Shown: piece by piece, positions 25,740 to 34,000 of the stretch
How the letters are laid out: every line of letters starts with the position of its first letter
How positions within the stretch are numbered: the stretch's first letter is position 1
DNA from: Pseudomonadota bacterium
GTDB taxonomy: Bacteria; Pseudomonadota; Gammaproteobacteria; Acidiferrobacterales; UBA6901
Direction: 5' to 3'
Assembly: GCA_021783175.1 (NCBI GenBank)
Contig: JAJXUF010000026.1
Span: forward strand, 1-35,438
DNA length: 35,438 nt
The notes under the pieces: generated by a model
Told to the model about the DNA's origin: nothing
The model's input: the letters and a program-made list of their open reading frames with translations, nothing else
Databases searched by the model: none
Made by a program: the position numbers and the translations under genes

Positions 25740-25786
25740 GATTTGTAATCAGAGGGTCGGGGGTTCAAATCCCTCTGCGGGCTCCA
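25740..25786 (+). repeat. Partial tRNA-Thr copy (att-like direct repeat)
   Basis: These 47 bp are identical to the 3' end of tRNA-Thr at 24672-24718, including the encoded CCA. The 5' half of the tRNA is absent, so it is not a functional tRNA. Confidence 0.95.
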
Positions 25787-26023
25787 AGACTCTCAATAGC
25801 TTATTGCCTGTTTTCTTCCCACGCCCCTTCCGGACATTGTGCTTTTGCCATAGCTGACCCATGGCGGAACGCAAATGACTGTTTTGCCATTGGGCCAGTA
25901 TCGCGGTATGCATGGCGGTCGCCGGTTGTACCGCGTACAGACACTGTCTGATTATGCCCGGACCGGGGTTACCGTTAGCATATTGGTTACCGGCGGCTGT
26001 CAAAGAAGTTGTCGCCTGGAAAT
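25787..26023. other. Non-coding stretch between att repeat and IS remnant
   Basis: I see no convincing gene here. The part at 25991-26023, read on the minus strand, follows the transposase stop and contains TTTGACAGCCGCCGG, which may be the terminal region of the degraded insertion sequence. Confidence 0.4.
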
Positions 26024-26219
26024 TCACGCCGCCTCTCGTTGTGGGTCTGTGCCGGCAATGTCGGCCGGCCGGTTGAGCCACACTTCGCTCGGAGCCGACC
26101 ATTTACGGATATTTTTGCTCCAGCGTTCCGGATGTTGTGACCAGGTTTGCTCGTAGACTTTGATGCGCTGCGCGGAGATGGCCGCATCCTTTCCCGCGTG
26201 CCGTTCTTCGGGGGGTTAC
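26024..26219 (-). pseudogene. IS3-type transposase C-terminal remnant
   Basis: The minus strand reads EERHAGKDAAISAQ, then RIKVYEQTWSQHPERWSK, NIRKWSAPSEVWLN and a stop at 26024-26026. This is the C-terminal tail of IS3-family DDE transposases, which typically runs VTPEERHAG...AQR..VYE...P.RWS..RNW.....V.LNP. Just upstream the codons for VTP (26219-26211) are in another frame. The two frames join across a run of six C (26215-26210); with five C the reading would be VTPEER, so a one-base slippage has occurred. The catalytic core is missing. It is a fossil of an insertion that may have shaped this accessory block. Confidence 0.72.
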
Positions 26220-26263
26220 CGTGGAAGTTGAGATCCATGGAACACGTTCTATACTCAATCAGC

Positions 26264-26330
26264 GCGTTCGAATAAGAACATATGAAGAGCGTTTGTATAA
26301 GAACATAGAATGATTCTCGCGACCTATAAT
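26264..26330 (+). promoter_or_regulatory. Promoter with two tandem activator-type repeats
   Basis: Two direct repeats, GCGTTCGAATAAGAACATA (26264-26282) and GCGTTTGTATAAGAACATA (26289-26307), agree at 17 of 19 positions and start 25 bp apart. TATAAT follows at 26325-26330. The second repeat covers the expected -35 position, where no TTGACA-like box is seen, which is the layout of an activator-dependent promoter. It lies 35 bp before the small lipoprotein gene and so would drive the lipoprotein-protease pair. The regulator is unknown. Confidence 0.5.
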
Positions 26331-26364
26331 CAACACCCAACAACTTTCGTAGGGAGCAATCGGA

Positions 26365-26556
26365 GTGACTGAATTCCACATTGTCTTCCTTTTTTTCGCT
26401 TTGGCCCTTTCTGCCAACCTTTGCGCTTGTTGCGGCGGAGGAGCAGGTTCAACATCCACTGACCAATCAGCCGCCCTGTCCAGGGCGCCAAATACCAAGA
26501 CTGGCGTTAACAGTGCAGGTGATGGCTGCAAGGTTCTCTGGCGCGTGCGCACCTAG
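26365..26556 (+). CDS. Small putative lipoprotein
   Basis: This 63-aa reading frame starts with GTG, with AGGGAG eight bases upstream, and is placed correctly behind the promoter at 26264-26330. Residues 4-19 are hydrophobic, followed by LCAC at 19-22, a usable lipobox with C22 as the lipid-bearing Cys, and then CGGGAGSTST. The same Cys-plus-Gly-run style is seen in the lipoprotein at 34720. The rest has no known motif. It might be the surviving start of a longer lipoprotein. It ends one base before a possible GTG start of the protease gene, in an overlapping frame, so coupling is likely. I cannot assign a function. Confidence 0.45.
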   Translation: MTEFHIVFLFFALALSANLCACCGGGAGSTSTDQSAALSRAPNTKTGVNSAGDGCKVLWRVRT

Positions 26557-26998
26557 AGTGGTGTCGATTCCGTGGCGCGATCGCAGCTTCTGGGCCGCCT
26601 TGTTGGCAGGCCCCTTGTTTCTTGCGGTACTGTTTGCATCGACCCATCCCATCATCAGGCTCGCGTGGCCGTTAGCACGGGCGTCTATGTTTTTGCTGCT
26701 GGCGGTCGTGTATCCCGTCCTCGAGGAGATCGTCTTTCGCGGCGGTCTGCAGAAGCAACTGCACCGGTGGCTGAACACGTCGTGGCGGATCGGTGTGGTC
26801 AGTCTGCCCAATCTGCTCACCTCGCTCGTATTTTCTGCAATGCACTTGTTCTACCATCCGCCGCTATGGGCGGCGGCGGTAGTGCTTCCATCGCTCGTGT
26901 TCGGGTATTTCAAGGACAAGTATTCCGGTCTCGCAGCACCTATCGCATTGCATATCAGTTACAACACGGGGTACTACTGGCTGTTCGGCGGCCACTGA
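26522..26998 (+). CDS. CPBP-family glutamic intramembrane protease, MrtJ-like
   Basis: This is a multi-pass inner-membrane protease of the CPBP/Rce1 (ABI) family. From the ATG at 26522 it has 158 aa; a GTG at 26558, one base after the preceding stop, gives 146, and the frame is open back to a TTG at 26381. All three catalytic motifs are present: EEIVFR (E68, E69, R73), FSAMH (F104-H108) and HISYN (H144-N148). The opening WRDRSFWAALLAGPL and the small size resemble the proteases paired with JDVT-CTERM proteins. A protein with such a C-terminal tail is encoded 0.7 kb downstream (27681-30731), so I infer that it processes or anchors that protein. The start codon is uncertain. Confidence 0.8.
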   Translation: MAARFSGACAPRVVSIPWRDRSFWAALLAGPLFLAVLFASTHPIIRLAWPLARASMFLLLAVVYPVLEEIVFRGGLQKQLHRWLNTSWRIGVVSLPNLLTSLVFSAMHLFYHPPLWAAAVVLPSLVFGYFKDKYSGLAAPIALHISYNTGYYWLFGGH

Positions 26999-27044
26999 GA
27001 AAGCGTTGCACCATGCAGTACCGAGTGTGGATCGCAGTCAATTG

Positions 27045-27070
27045 CGATGTAGTTACATCGGTTACTTTTT
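27045..27070 (+). terminator. Possible terminator after the protease gene
   Basis: CGATGT-AGTT-ACATCG makes a 6-bp hairpin followed by GTTAC and five T. The stem is modest in GC. A separate perfect palindrome, GCCCGAT-AG-ATCGGGC, lies at 27088-27103 between this hairpin and the next gene and could be an operator for it. Confidence 0.4.
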
Positions 27071-27168
27071 ATGACAGGTGTGTCGAAGCCCGATAGATCG
27101 GGCGCGACGCGATGGATTAGAGGGTTGCAGAAGGTCCCTTCAACAAGAAAAGGACAGATAAAGACACA

Positions 27169-27660
27169 ATGATACGTAGTTCAGGGTCGGCGCTCATGGC
27201 CGGCATTGCTCTGAGTCTCCTGGGATCGCTGCCCCTTGCCGGCTGCGCTACGGCCCAGCCGACAGCCGCACCCAGCCCGTCCGCGGCTGGTGTCGGGCAC
27301 ATAGTATCCGGGCGTGATCCGATCGCCATGACCGCGTGGGTCGTGCCGGCCAACGCCAGATCGCGATATCTGCAGGTGCGTCTCGCTCCGCGCGTGCCCG
27401 TGGCAGAGGCGATATTGACGGTTGCCGCCAAGGGTCTGTCGGTGTCGCCACATGGCTTCCTGTTGAGGGACCTGCAGCCGAACCTGCCAGCGAGGCAGCC
27501 CAATTCTCCGCCTAACCCCCCAGCCTTGGGGATGACCGTGCTCCGGACGTTCCGGGTCACGGCGACGCACGCGGGGGCGTACCGGGTCGTCGTCGAGCTC
27601 AGGGTCGGCAGCACTCTGATAACAAAGATCGTCAACATCGTAATCCAGTCAACATCGTAA
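27169..27660 (+). CDS. Putative lipoprotein of unknown function
   Basis: This is a 163-aa protein with a clear type II signal peptide: a basic N-terminus, hydrophobic residues 8-22, and lipobox LAGC with C26. The mature part begins ATAQPTAAPSPSAAG, a flexible linker. A roughly 110-residue domain follows, rich in beta-type alternation (RYLQVRLAPRVPVAEAILTVAAKGLSV and YRVVVELRVGSTLITKIVNIVI), so a small Ig-like or beta-sandwich fold is plausible. No known family is recognised. It ends 20 bp before the large BNR-repeat gene, so the two are probably co-transcribed and may act together at the cell surface. Confidence 0.8.
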   Translation: MIRSSGSALMAGIALSLLGSLPLAGCATAQPTAAPSPSAAGVGHIVSGRDPIAMTAWVVPANARSRYLQVRLAPRVPVAEAILTVAAKGLSVSPHGFLLRDLQPNLPARQPNSPPNPPALGMTVLRTFRVTATHAGAYRVVVELRVGSTLITKIVNIVIQSTS

Positions 27661-27680
27661 CCCGCTATGGAGGACAGCTG

Positions 27681-30600
27681 ATGTCTTGTTCAAGCAGAAG
27701 TGCGTGGTGTTTCGGGATCAGCTTGATCACCTTGAGCTTGGTCGGTCCGACATCGACTGACGCCGCCGTGCAGACACCCGCCCCTTCGGCGCTGCATGCC
27801 GCCGAAGTCCATTTCCAGCAGCTTCAGGAGAGCGGCTCGACCGGCACGGTGCGTCCAGACGGGTTGGTGCGCGCGATCGCCGAGCGCAACGCGATGCTCC
27901 AGCGGCAGGGGACGCGGACTGCATTAACCGGGTCGACGTCCACGAAGGTCCTGGCTCCCGCGGCCGGCATTACTTCCGCCACCTGGACCGCGCTTGGCCC
28001 GGGGAACATCGGCGGGCGCATCCGCGCCATCCTGATCGATCCGACTACCGGGGAGATGTTCGTCGGCGGTGCGGAGGGCGGCATCTGGGTCAGTGCGAAC
28101 AGTGGTGTCAGCTGGAGTCCAGTGAATGATTTCATGGGCAGCCTCTCCGTCAGCAGCCTCGCGCGCAACTCGGTGAACGATTATCTCTATGCCGGCACCG
28201 GCGAAGGGTTTGAGAACTCCGACGCCGTGCGGGGCGCCGGCATCTTCGAATCGACCGACGGCGGTACAACCTGGAATTCACTCTCGTCCACGAATCCGGC
28301 CAGTAATCCAGACTGGTACTACGTCAACCGCATCGCGATTAATTCTACCGGTACGGTGATTCTTGCGGCAACCAACGGCGGCGTCTATCGCAGTACCGAC
28401 AACGGCTCAACCTGGGCCGAGGTTTATAACACGAGCATTAGTGGCCATCGCAGTCTGGACGTCGCCTTCGATCCGAACAACGCATCCAATGCGATCATCG
28501 ATACTGGGCCCGGCACGATCGCCTATTCCACCGACGGCGGCGCGACCTGGACGAGCGTGACCGTGCTCACCAGCATCCCGTCGTGGCCTGACGGCCACTC
28601 GGAACTAGCCTACGCGCCGAACAGCGTCGGCGTCGTGTACGCCTCGGTAGACAACAGCAGCACCAGCAGCGGTCAGGTCTATCGCTCCGCCAATGGTGGG
28701 CAGACCTGGACCCTGGAGTCCAGCCCCGCGCACCTGAACAATCAGGGTTGGTACGCCAATACCCTTTGGGTGGACCCGACCAATGCCGCGCATCTGATTG
28801 TCGGCGGCCTCGATCTATGGCAATCGATCGACTCCGGCGCCACCTGGACCCAAATCAGCGACTGGACCCAGACCCCGACGTCGCCGCACGCCGACCAGCA
28901 TGTCATCGTCGCCGATCCTGGGTACAACGGCACCACCGATCAGACGGTGTACTTCGGCAACGACGGCGGGCTCTACGGCGCGACCGACGTCACCGCCGTG
29001 ACCAAGACCTCGGGCTGGAGTGATCTCAACAACGGCTTGGCCATTACCCAGTTCTACGGCGGCGCCGGGCACGCCGGTGTCACCGCAACCGCCAACGGCA
29101 GCATCGTCCCGATCATCGGCGGCGCACAGGACAATGGTACGGAACTGTACTCGGGCAACGTGAACGGGTGGACCGAGTTCTTTGGCGGCGACGGCGGGAC
29201 ATGCGCGGTCGATCCGTCCGACGGCAATTACCTGTACGGCGAATACGTGTATCTCCAGATCGGTCGTTCGACGGATGGTGGCCAGACCGCGTCCTATATC
29301 GACGGTGGAATCACCGACGCCGGCTCTAACACTACCGTCAACTTCATCGCACCGTTCGTGCTCGATCCCAACGATGCGACCGACAACACGATGTACGCCG
29401 GCGGCGCATCGCTGTGGATGAGCGCGAATGTGAAGGCAACGACGCCGAACTGGATCGCGATCGATGGTAGCACCCTCCCTACGTCCAGTCCGATCAGCGC
29501 AGTCACCGTGGCGCAGGGCAATGCCAACGAGATCTGGGTGGGCCATAACGATGGCAGTGTCTACCGTCAGACGGGTACGGTCGCCGCGCCAGTTTGGACG
29601 CTGATGGGCGGGGGCGCCCTGCCCTTGGGCAGGATGGTGCTCAGCGTGTACGTGGATCCCAATCCGACTTCGACCTCGGAGACGGTCTACGTCACCTACG
29701 GCGGCTACAGCGCCGACAACGTCTGGCGGGGGGTCTGGAACGGTACCGCCTGGACCTGGACAGATCTGACGCCGGGCAGCTCGGGCTTCCCGCAGGCTCC
29801 CGTCTACAGCCTCGCGGTCAATCCGACCAATACCAGCTGGCTCTATGCCGGTACCGACGTCGGCGTGTTCACCAGTACCAACGGCGGCTCGACCTGGTCG
29901 ACCAGCAACGATGGGCCCGCCAACGTGCGTGTTAACCAGCTATTTTGGTTCAACGCTACGTCCGGCAGTCTCGAGCTCATTGCAGCTACCCATGGGCGCG
30001 GCATGTTTGAGACGCCGGTGAGCAGCAGCTCGACGCCGGCCGATCCCGTGCCCACGATCAGCGGCCTGAGCAAGACCAGTACCATGGTAGGCACCGCCGC
30101 GTTCACGCTGACCGTGACCGGCAGCGGCTTCGTCAACGGTTCGACGGCGCAATGGAACGGCAGCAGCTTGTCGACCTCGGTACAGTCCGGGACGCAGCTC
30201 GCGGCGCTGATCACGGCGGCCGACCTTGCGACCGCTGGAACGGACGCGATCACCGTCAGCAATCCCGTGATCAGCGGAGGCGGCGGGACGTCGGCAAGCC
30301 AGAGCTTTGCCGTCGACAACCCGGCGCCCACGATCGCGGGCCTCAGTCCGGCAAGCGCCGCGGCCGGTGGTGCCGCCTTTACATTGACGGTCAACGGAAG
30401 CGGCTTCGTGAACGGATCGACCGTGGAGTGGAACGGCAGCATCGTGACGACGACCTATGTGTCCGCGACGCAGCTGACTGCGGCGATTCCTGCGAGCGAC
30501 ATCGCTTCGTCTGGTTCCGCCAGCGTGACCGTGGCGAACGCCGCGCCCGGCGGCGGTACGTCTAACGCCAATACCTTTGCGATTAGCTCCACCAGCTCGG

Positions 30601-30731
30601 GGGGCGGGGGCGGGGGCGGCTGCAGCCTCGGCACCAGCCGCGACGGTGCCATTGATCCCATGTTGCCGTTGCTGCTGGGCCTGTCGGGATTTGTCCTTTG
30701 GCGCTGGCGTCGTTCATCGCAGCGAGGTTGA
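27681..30731 (+). CDS. Exported BNR-repeat protein with IPT-like repeats and JDVT-CTERM-like tail
   Basis: This 1016-aa exported protein has a strong ribosome site (GGAGG, seven bases before ATG) and a signal peptide to about residue 29 (TSTDA-AV). Residues 95-790 are a long beta-propeller of BNR/sortilin-type repeats; Asp-box motifs such as STDGGTTW, STDNGSTW, SANGGQTW and STNGGSTW recur. Two IPT/TIG-like domains follow (about 795-880 and 883-965), near-copies of each other (FTLTVTGSGFVNGST, FTLTVNGSGFVNGST). The C-terminus is a Gly run, C981, then SLGTSRDGAIDPMLPLLLGL, a short hydrophobic helix and WRWRRSSQR. That is a sorting tail of the JDVT-CTERM type as I know it. The propeller family includes xyloglucanases and adhesins, but catalytic residues are not evident, so I do not call it an enzyme. 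Confidence 0.88.
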   Translation: MSCSSRSAWCFGISLITLSLVGPTSTDAAVQTPAPSALHAAEVHFQQLQESGSTGTVRPDGLVRAIAERNAMLQRQGTRTALTGSTSTKVLAPAAGITSATWTALGPGNIGGRIRAILIDPTTGEMFVGGAEGGIWVSANSGVSWSPVNDFMGSLSVSSLARNSVNDYLYAGTGEGFENSDAVRGAGIFESTDGGTTWNSLSSTNPASNPDWYYVNRIAINSTGTVILAATNGGVYRSTDNGSTWAEVYNTSISGHRSLDVAFDPNNASNAIIDTGPGTIAYSTDGGATWTSVTVLTSIPSWPDGHSELAYAPNSVGVVYASVDNSSTSSGQVYRSANGGQTWTLESSPAHLNNQGWYANTLWVDPTNAAHLIVGGLDLWQSIDSGATWTQISDWTQTPTSPHADQHVIVADPGYNGTTDQTVYFGNDGGLYGATDVTAVTKTSGWSDLNNGLAITQFYGGAGHAGVTATANGSIVPIIGGAQDNGTELYSGNVNGWTEFFGGDGGTCAVDPSDGNYLYGEYVYLQIGRSTDGGQTASYIDGGITDAGSNTTVNFIAPFVLDPNDATDNTMYAGGASLWMSANVKATTPNWIAIDGSTLPTSSPISAVTVAQGNANEIWVGHNDGSVYRQTGTVAAPVWTLMGGGALPLGRMVLSVYVDPNPTSTSETVYVTYGGYSADNVWRGVWNGTAWTWTDLTPGSSGFPQAPVYSLAVNPTNTSWLYAGTDVGVFTSTNGGSTWSTSNDGPANVRVNQLFWFNATSGSLELIAATHGRGMFETPVSSSSTPADPVPTISGLSKTSTMVGTAAFTLTVTGSGFVNGSTAQWNGSSLSTSVQSGTQLAALITAADLATAGTDAITVSNPVISGGGGTSASQSFAVDNPAPTIAGLSPASAAAGGAAFTLTVNGSGFVNGSTVEWNGSIVTTTYVSATQLTAAIPASDIASSGSASVTVANAAPGGGTSNANTFAISSTSSGGGGGGGCSLGTSRDGAIDPMLPLLLGLSGFVLWRWRRSSQRG

Positions 30732-30747
30732 GCGGGCAGCGCAATAA

Positions 30748-30778
30748 GAGGGCGGCCGGCTCGGCCGCCCTCATTCTT
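30748..30778 (+). terminator. Strong intrinsic terminator after the BNR-repeat gene
   Basis: GAGGGCGGCCG (30748-30758) pairs perfectly with CGGCCGCCCTC (30762-30772) across the loop GCT, an 11-bp GC-rich stem, and ATTCTTT follows. It lies 17 bp after the stop codon. Confidence 0.85.
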
Positions 30779-31086
30779 TGGAAATACCAGTGCCACGATG
30801 CGACTGGCAAGGCTTGCGCGGGGCGTTCCTGCGAGAGTTTCCCGTTTTGATTCGTTCGTCTGGGTCGAACGGGTCATTCTGGCGTGCCACTTCCATCGTT
30901 TCATCTGGTTCGGCGCACCGGACAACAACTGAACTGGCGGTTCGACGGCAACAACCTCTGCACCTTGAAACCGCATGCGTTTAAAGGGCGAATGGCGATG
31001 CGCTGGTCGCAGCCGCGCGGCTAGCTACCGCAGTCGTGGCCCCGACACCGGCAGAGAATGAACATCGCGCCGGCGACTATTCGATT
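30779..31086. other. Convergent intergenic region without a recognisable gene
   Basis: About 310 bp lie between the BNR-gene terminator and the 3' end of the STAND regulator. Open frames here are short and resemble nothing known. CGTTCG-TCTGGGT-CGAACG at 30853-30871 is a small inverted repeat. Confidence 0.4.
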
Positions 31087-34000
31087 TCAGGAAAGTCTAT
31101 TCAAGACGTCCTGATACAACGTCCGGATCTCCGTGCCAGGCGACAGGCCGAACTCGGTCATCAGCATTTTTTCGCAGCGATGGTAAACAGCAATTGCCGC
31201 GGTGTGATGCTTAAGCTGCCGATGACATTGCATCAAGCTATGGTAAGTCTCTTCCGCGAGGGGCTCGATCTCGATGCCCCACTCGTACCACTCGATTGCC
31301 TGATCCAGCGCGCCCGCCAGCTCGAGAGATTCCCCCAGCCGCCGATGGTAACGTTGGAACTTTGAGCGCAACCGTTCGCGCGTGTTCAATCCCCACGGGA
31401 CCGATTCATGAGCGAGGAACTCGCCTTGATATAATTTCAGTGTTTGCTCCGGCGTGGCCCGGTAGCGCGTGTGGTGCGCTGTTTGGGTATCCGTCGAGAT
31501 GACGGGATCCAGGCACTGTTCGAAGGTCCACATGTCCAGCCAGACAATCCGGCTATCGAGCGAAAGGCAGCCGTTTTCCAGGCGCAGTGCCTGTCCCTGC
31601 CCGAGCAGGCGGCGCAAACGGTGAAGTGTGGTTGCAAAGGCCTGCTGCGCGGTGTCACCGTCCGTATTTGGCCAAAGCGCCTCCGCCAGCCGCTGTTCCG
31701 GCACAGAGCGACCGCCAAAGGCAATCAGCGCTTTGAGGAGCTCAACCGGCTTTATCTGACCCTTGCCGCTGAACATGGGCGGTTGGCGGCTGATTTCGAG
31801 ACGGAAACGACCGAGGGTATAAATCTTTACCGGCCATGGCCAGGCGTCGGTCGCCAGTGACGAATTCTCGGGGAGTAGTCCTTGCCGGCCGATCAGGGAT
31901 CGGACATGGTCGGGCTCAATATTAGACTCTAGCGCCAGTCTACACAGGCGGGTCATTACCGGGCGCTGCCACGCCCCCCAGACATTCGTGTAGCCATGGT
32001 GCTTCCCGAGCGCAAGCGCCTTACGTAGCGACACGCAGGCCGCGACTTCGTTGTCTTGCTGAAGTCGGCAGTTGGCGTCAGCCAGCAGGCCGATGTACTG
32101 TATAATAGGAGTCTTCATGGCGGAGCCGATGCGCATGGCAGCCACAATGTGCGGCATGGCCTTGCCGCATTCATCGCGGGCTACCAGAACGAACCCCAGA
32201 GCAAGATGGCACAGAGCCCGCGGGAATGGGGTGCCGGCCTGATTGGCGAGCATCAAAGCCTCCCGACCGTAGATCTCCGCCTGTTGCAGACCTCGGGTGA
32301 GGACATGGAAGAAGGTTGTCTGATGATAGTAGAGCGCAGCACCAAGGCGTCGGGACAGGTTCAGCGTGGTGGTGAGTTTTGACAGGATGGCCGCGCTGCC
32401 GGCCACATCCTCCATGCTTAGTCGGGCAAACAAGGCCTGCGCAGCAATCCGAGGATCCAGGACATGTACACCGGAGGCGGCACTCAATGCCAGTGCCTCG
32501 CCGACTACATTCAGACAGCGAGCGAGCTCTCCGTTGTGCCAGCTGTATGCGGCCTCGAGGACCAGAAATATCAGTTGGTGAGACATCGCGGTGGACTTTG
32601 ACTTCAACGCGCTGCGAAGCAGGCTAATCAACCGTTCGGCCGCCACCAAGTCTCCTGTCCAGATCGCCTGGTGAAACAGGGACGCAGCGATACCGATGCG
32701 CTCACCGGGGTGTTCTGTCGCAGGCAGCAGGTCCCACAGGCGGGAAACCCATGCGTCTATCTTGGGGTGTTGCGGACACCGGTTCATAAGCAACATGATC
32801 AGGCTGCTGACGACACGCCGTTCGATCTGCGGCGAGGGAAATTGTTGCGGACTTTGGATCAACGAATCGAATTGCGCGAGCCACGGGTCGCAGGATACAA
32901 ACTCGTCCCAAAGCAGGTTGTAGCACTCGGCGATGCCCGCCCAGGACAGCAGCTGGCCGACCAGATCATTATCGGCGCGGAACAGCTCGAAGGCCTTGGC
33001 GAAGTGACGTCGTGCCGGATCTAGCGGATGGTGGTGCATGCCGAGCCAGTAAAGTAGCCAGGGGGAAGTTTCCCGGATATGCTCCGGCAATGCATGGATC
33101 CAGGCGGCAAGTGTCTGTCCGCGCCCCTGTGCCAGCAACGACTCGGCATTGGTGATACACAGGCGCGCAAGCGCGGGCCAGTCGCGTGCATCGCACAAAA
33201 GGGCCGCCGCCGGCTCGACCTCGTTTGCCTCGATGAGCACGCCGGCAGTCGCGATGCGCAGTGCGTCGAGTTGTTCCGGCGCGAGCGCGTCGCGGACGCG
33301 GGCTTGCAGGAATGCGCGGAACAAGGCGTGATATTCGTAGCCGGGATTCGGGCCGGCATGCGTCACAGTGAAATAATTGCGGCGCGCGAGATCGTTCAGT
33401 ATCCGCAGGGCGCCTGATGCACCCGCGAGCCGCTCGGCCGCGGCCGGTGTCACCTTGAGCAGAAAGGCGGTGCTTAGCAGGATTTGTTGTGCTGTGGGAT
33501 CCAGCTGGCTCAAAACCTCGTTTGCAAAGTAGTCAAACACCAATTTGCGGGTGTGTCCCGCGAGTGCCGGCAGTTGCGAGCGCGGTGTACGTCGCGCCTC
33601 GAGTAACAGCGTCAGGCCGGCGGCCCATCCGCTGGTTTCATCGTGCAACTCGTCCAGTTCAGTCCGATTGAGTGTAACGCGATGCGTGCGTGCGATGGCT
33701 CGTGCCTCGGCGTGCGTTACAGCAAGTTCGCTGCTGTCAATCACGGTGAACTGCCGATGCACCGCGAGCCGCCCCAGTGCTGCCGGTGGTTCGGTGCGGC
33801 TGATGATCACCACACTGATGTCAGCCGGAATGACGCTGAGACTATCGTACAGCAATGTCGATACCGGACTGTCCGCGGGCAGCTCCTGAAAGTTATCGAA
33901 TACCCACAAGCATGGCAGTTTGAGTCTTGACGCCACCAACTCAAAGAAACGGCGCGCAAATACCGGAATTCCGTAGGCGTATTCAGGGGTCAGTGCCGGC

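Larger units (their letters stand above)
24672..25786 (+). mobile_element. Miniature island bounded by 47-bp tRNA-Thr repeats, carrying higBA
   Basis: The 3' part of tRNA-Thr, from the anticodon arm through CCA (24672-24718), is repeated without a mismatch at 25740-25786. The bases on either side differ. This is the classic mark of site-specific integration into a tRNA gene, with an intact attL and a partial attR. The unit length is 1,068 bp, and the only genes inside are higB and higA on the minus strand. No integrase or excisionase is present, so it is either a deletion remnant or an element moved in trans. The 280 bp between the higB promoter and the right repeat shows no gene; it contains GCTGTAATC twice, 11 bp apart (25618 and 25629). 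Confidence 0.8.

Noticed and set aside
25646..25951. Plus-strand frame across the partial tRNA copy
   Set aside because: The section RFVIRGSGVQIPLRAP is a translated tRNA 3' end, a common spurious ORF.
26381..26521. Protease start at TTG 26381 (205 aa)
   Set aside because: The extra 47 residues overlap the small lipoprotein in another frame. The conserved part begins near WRDRSFWAALL, so a start at 26522 or 26558 fits better.
29843..30442. Minus-strand frame opposite the IPT-like domains
   Set aside because: Low-complexity antisense of a GC-rich gene, with no independent support.
31036..31365. Plus-strand frame at the 3' end of the STAND gene
   Set aside because: It lies almost wholly opposite the BTAD domain and matches nothing known.
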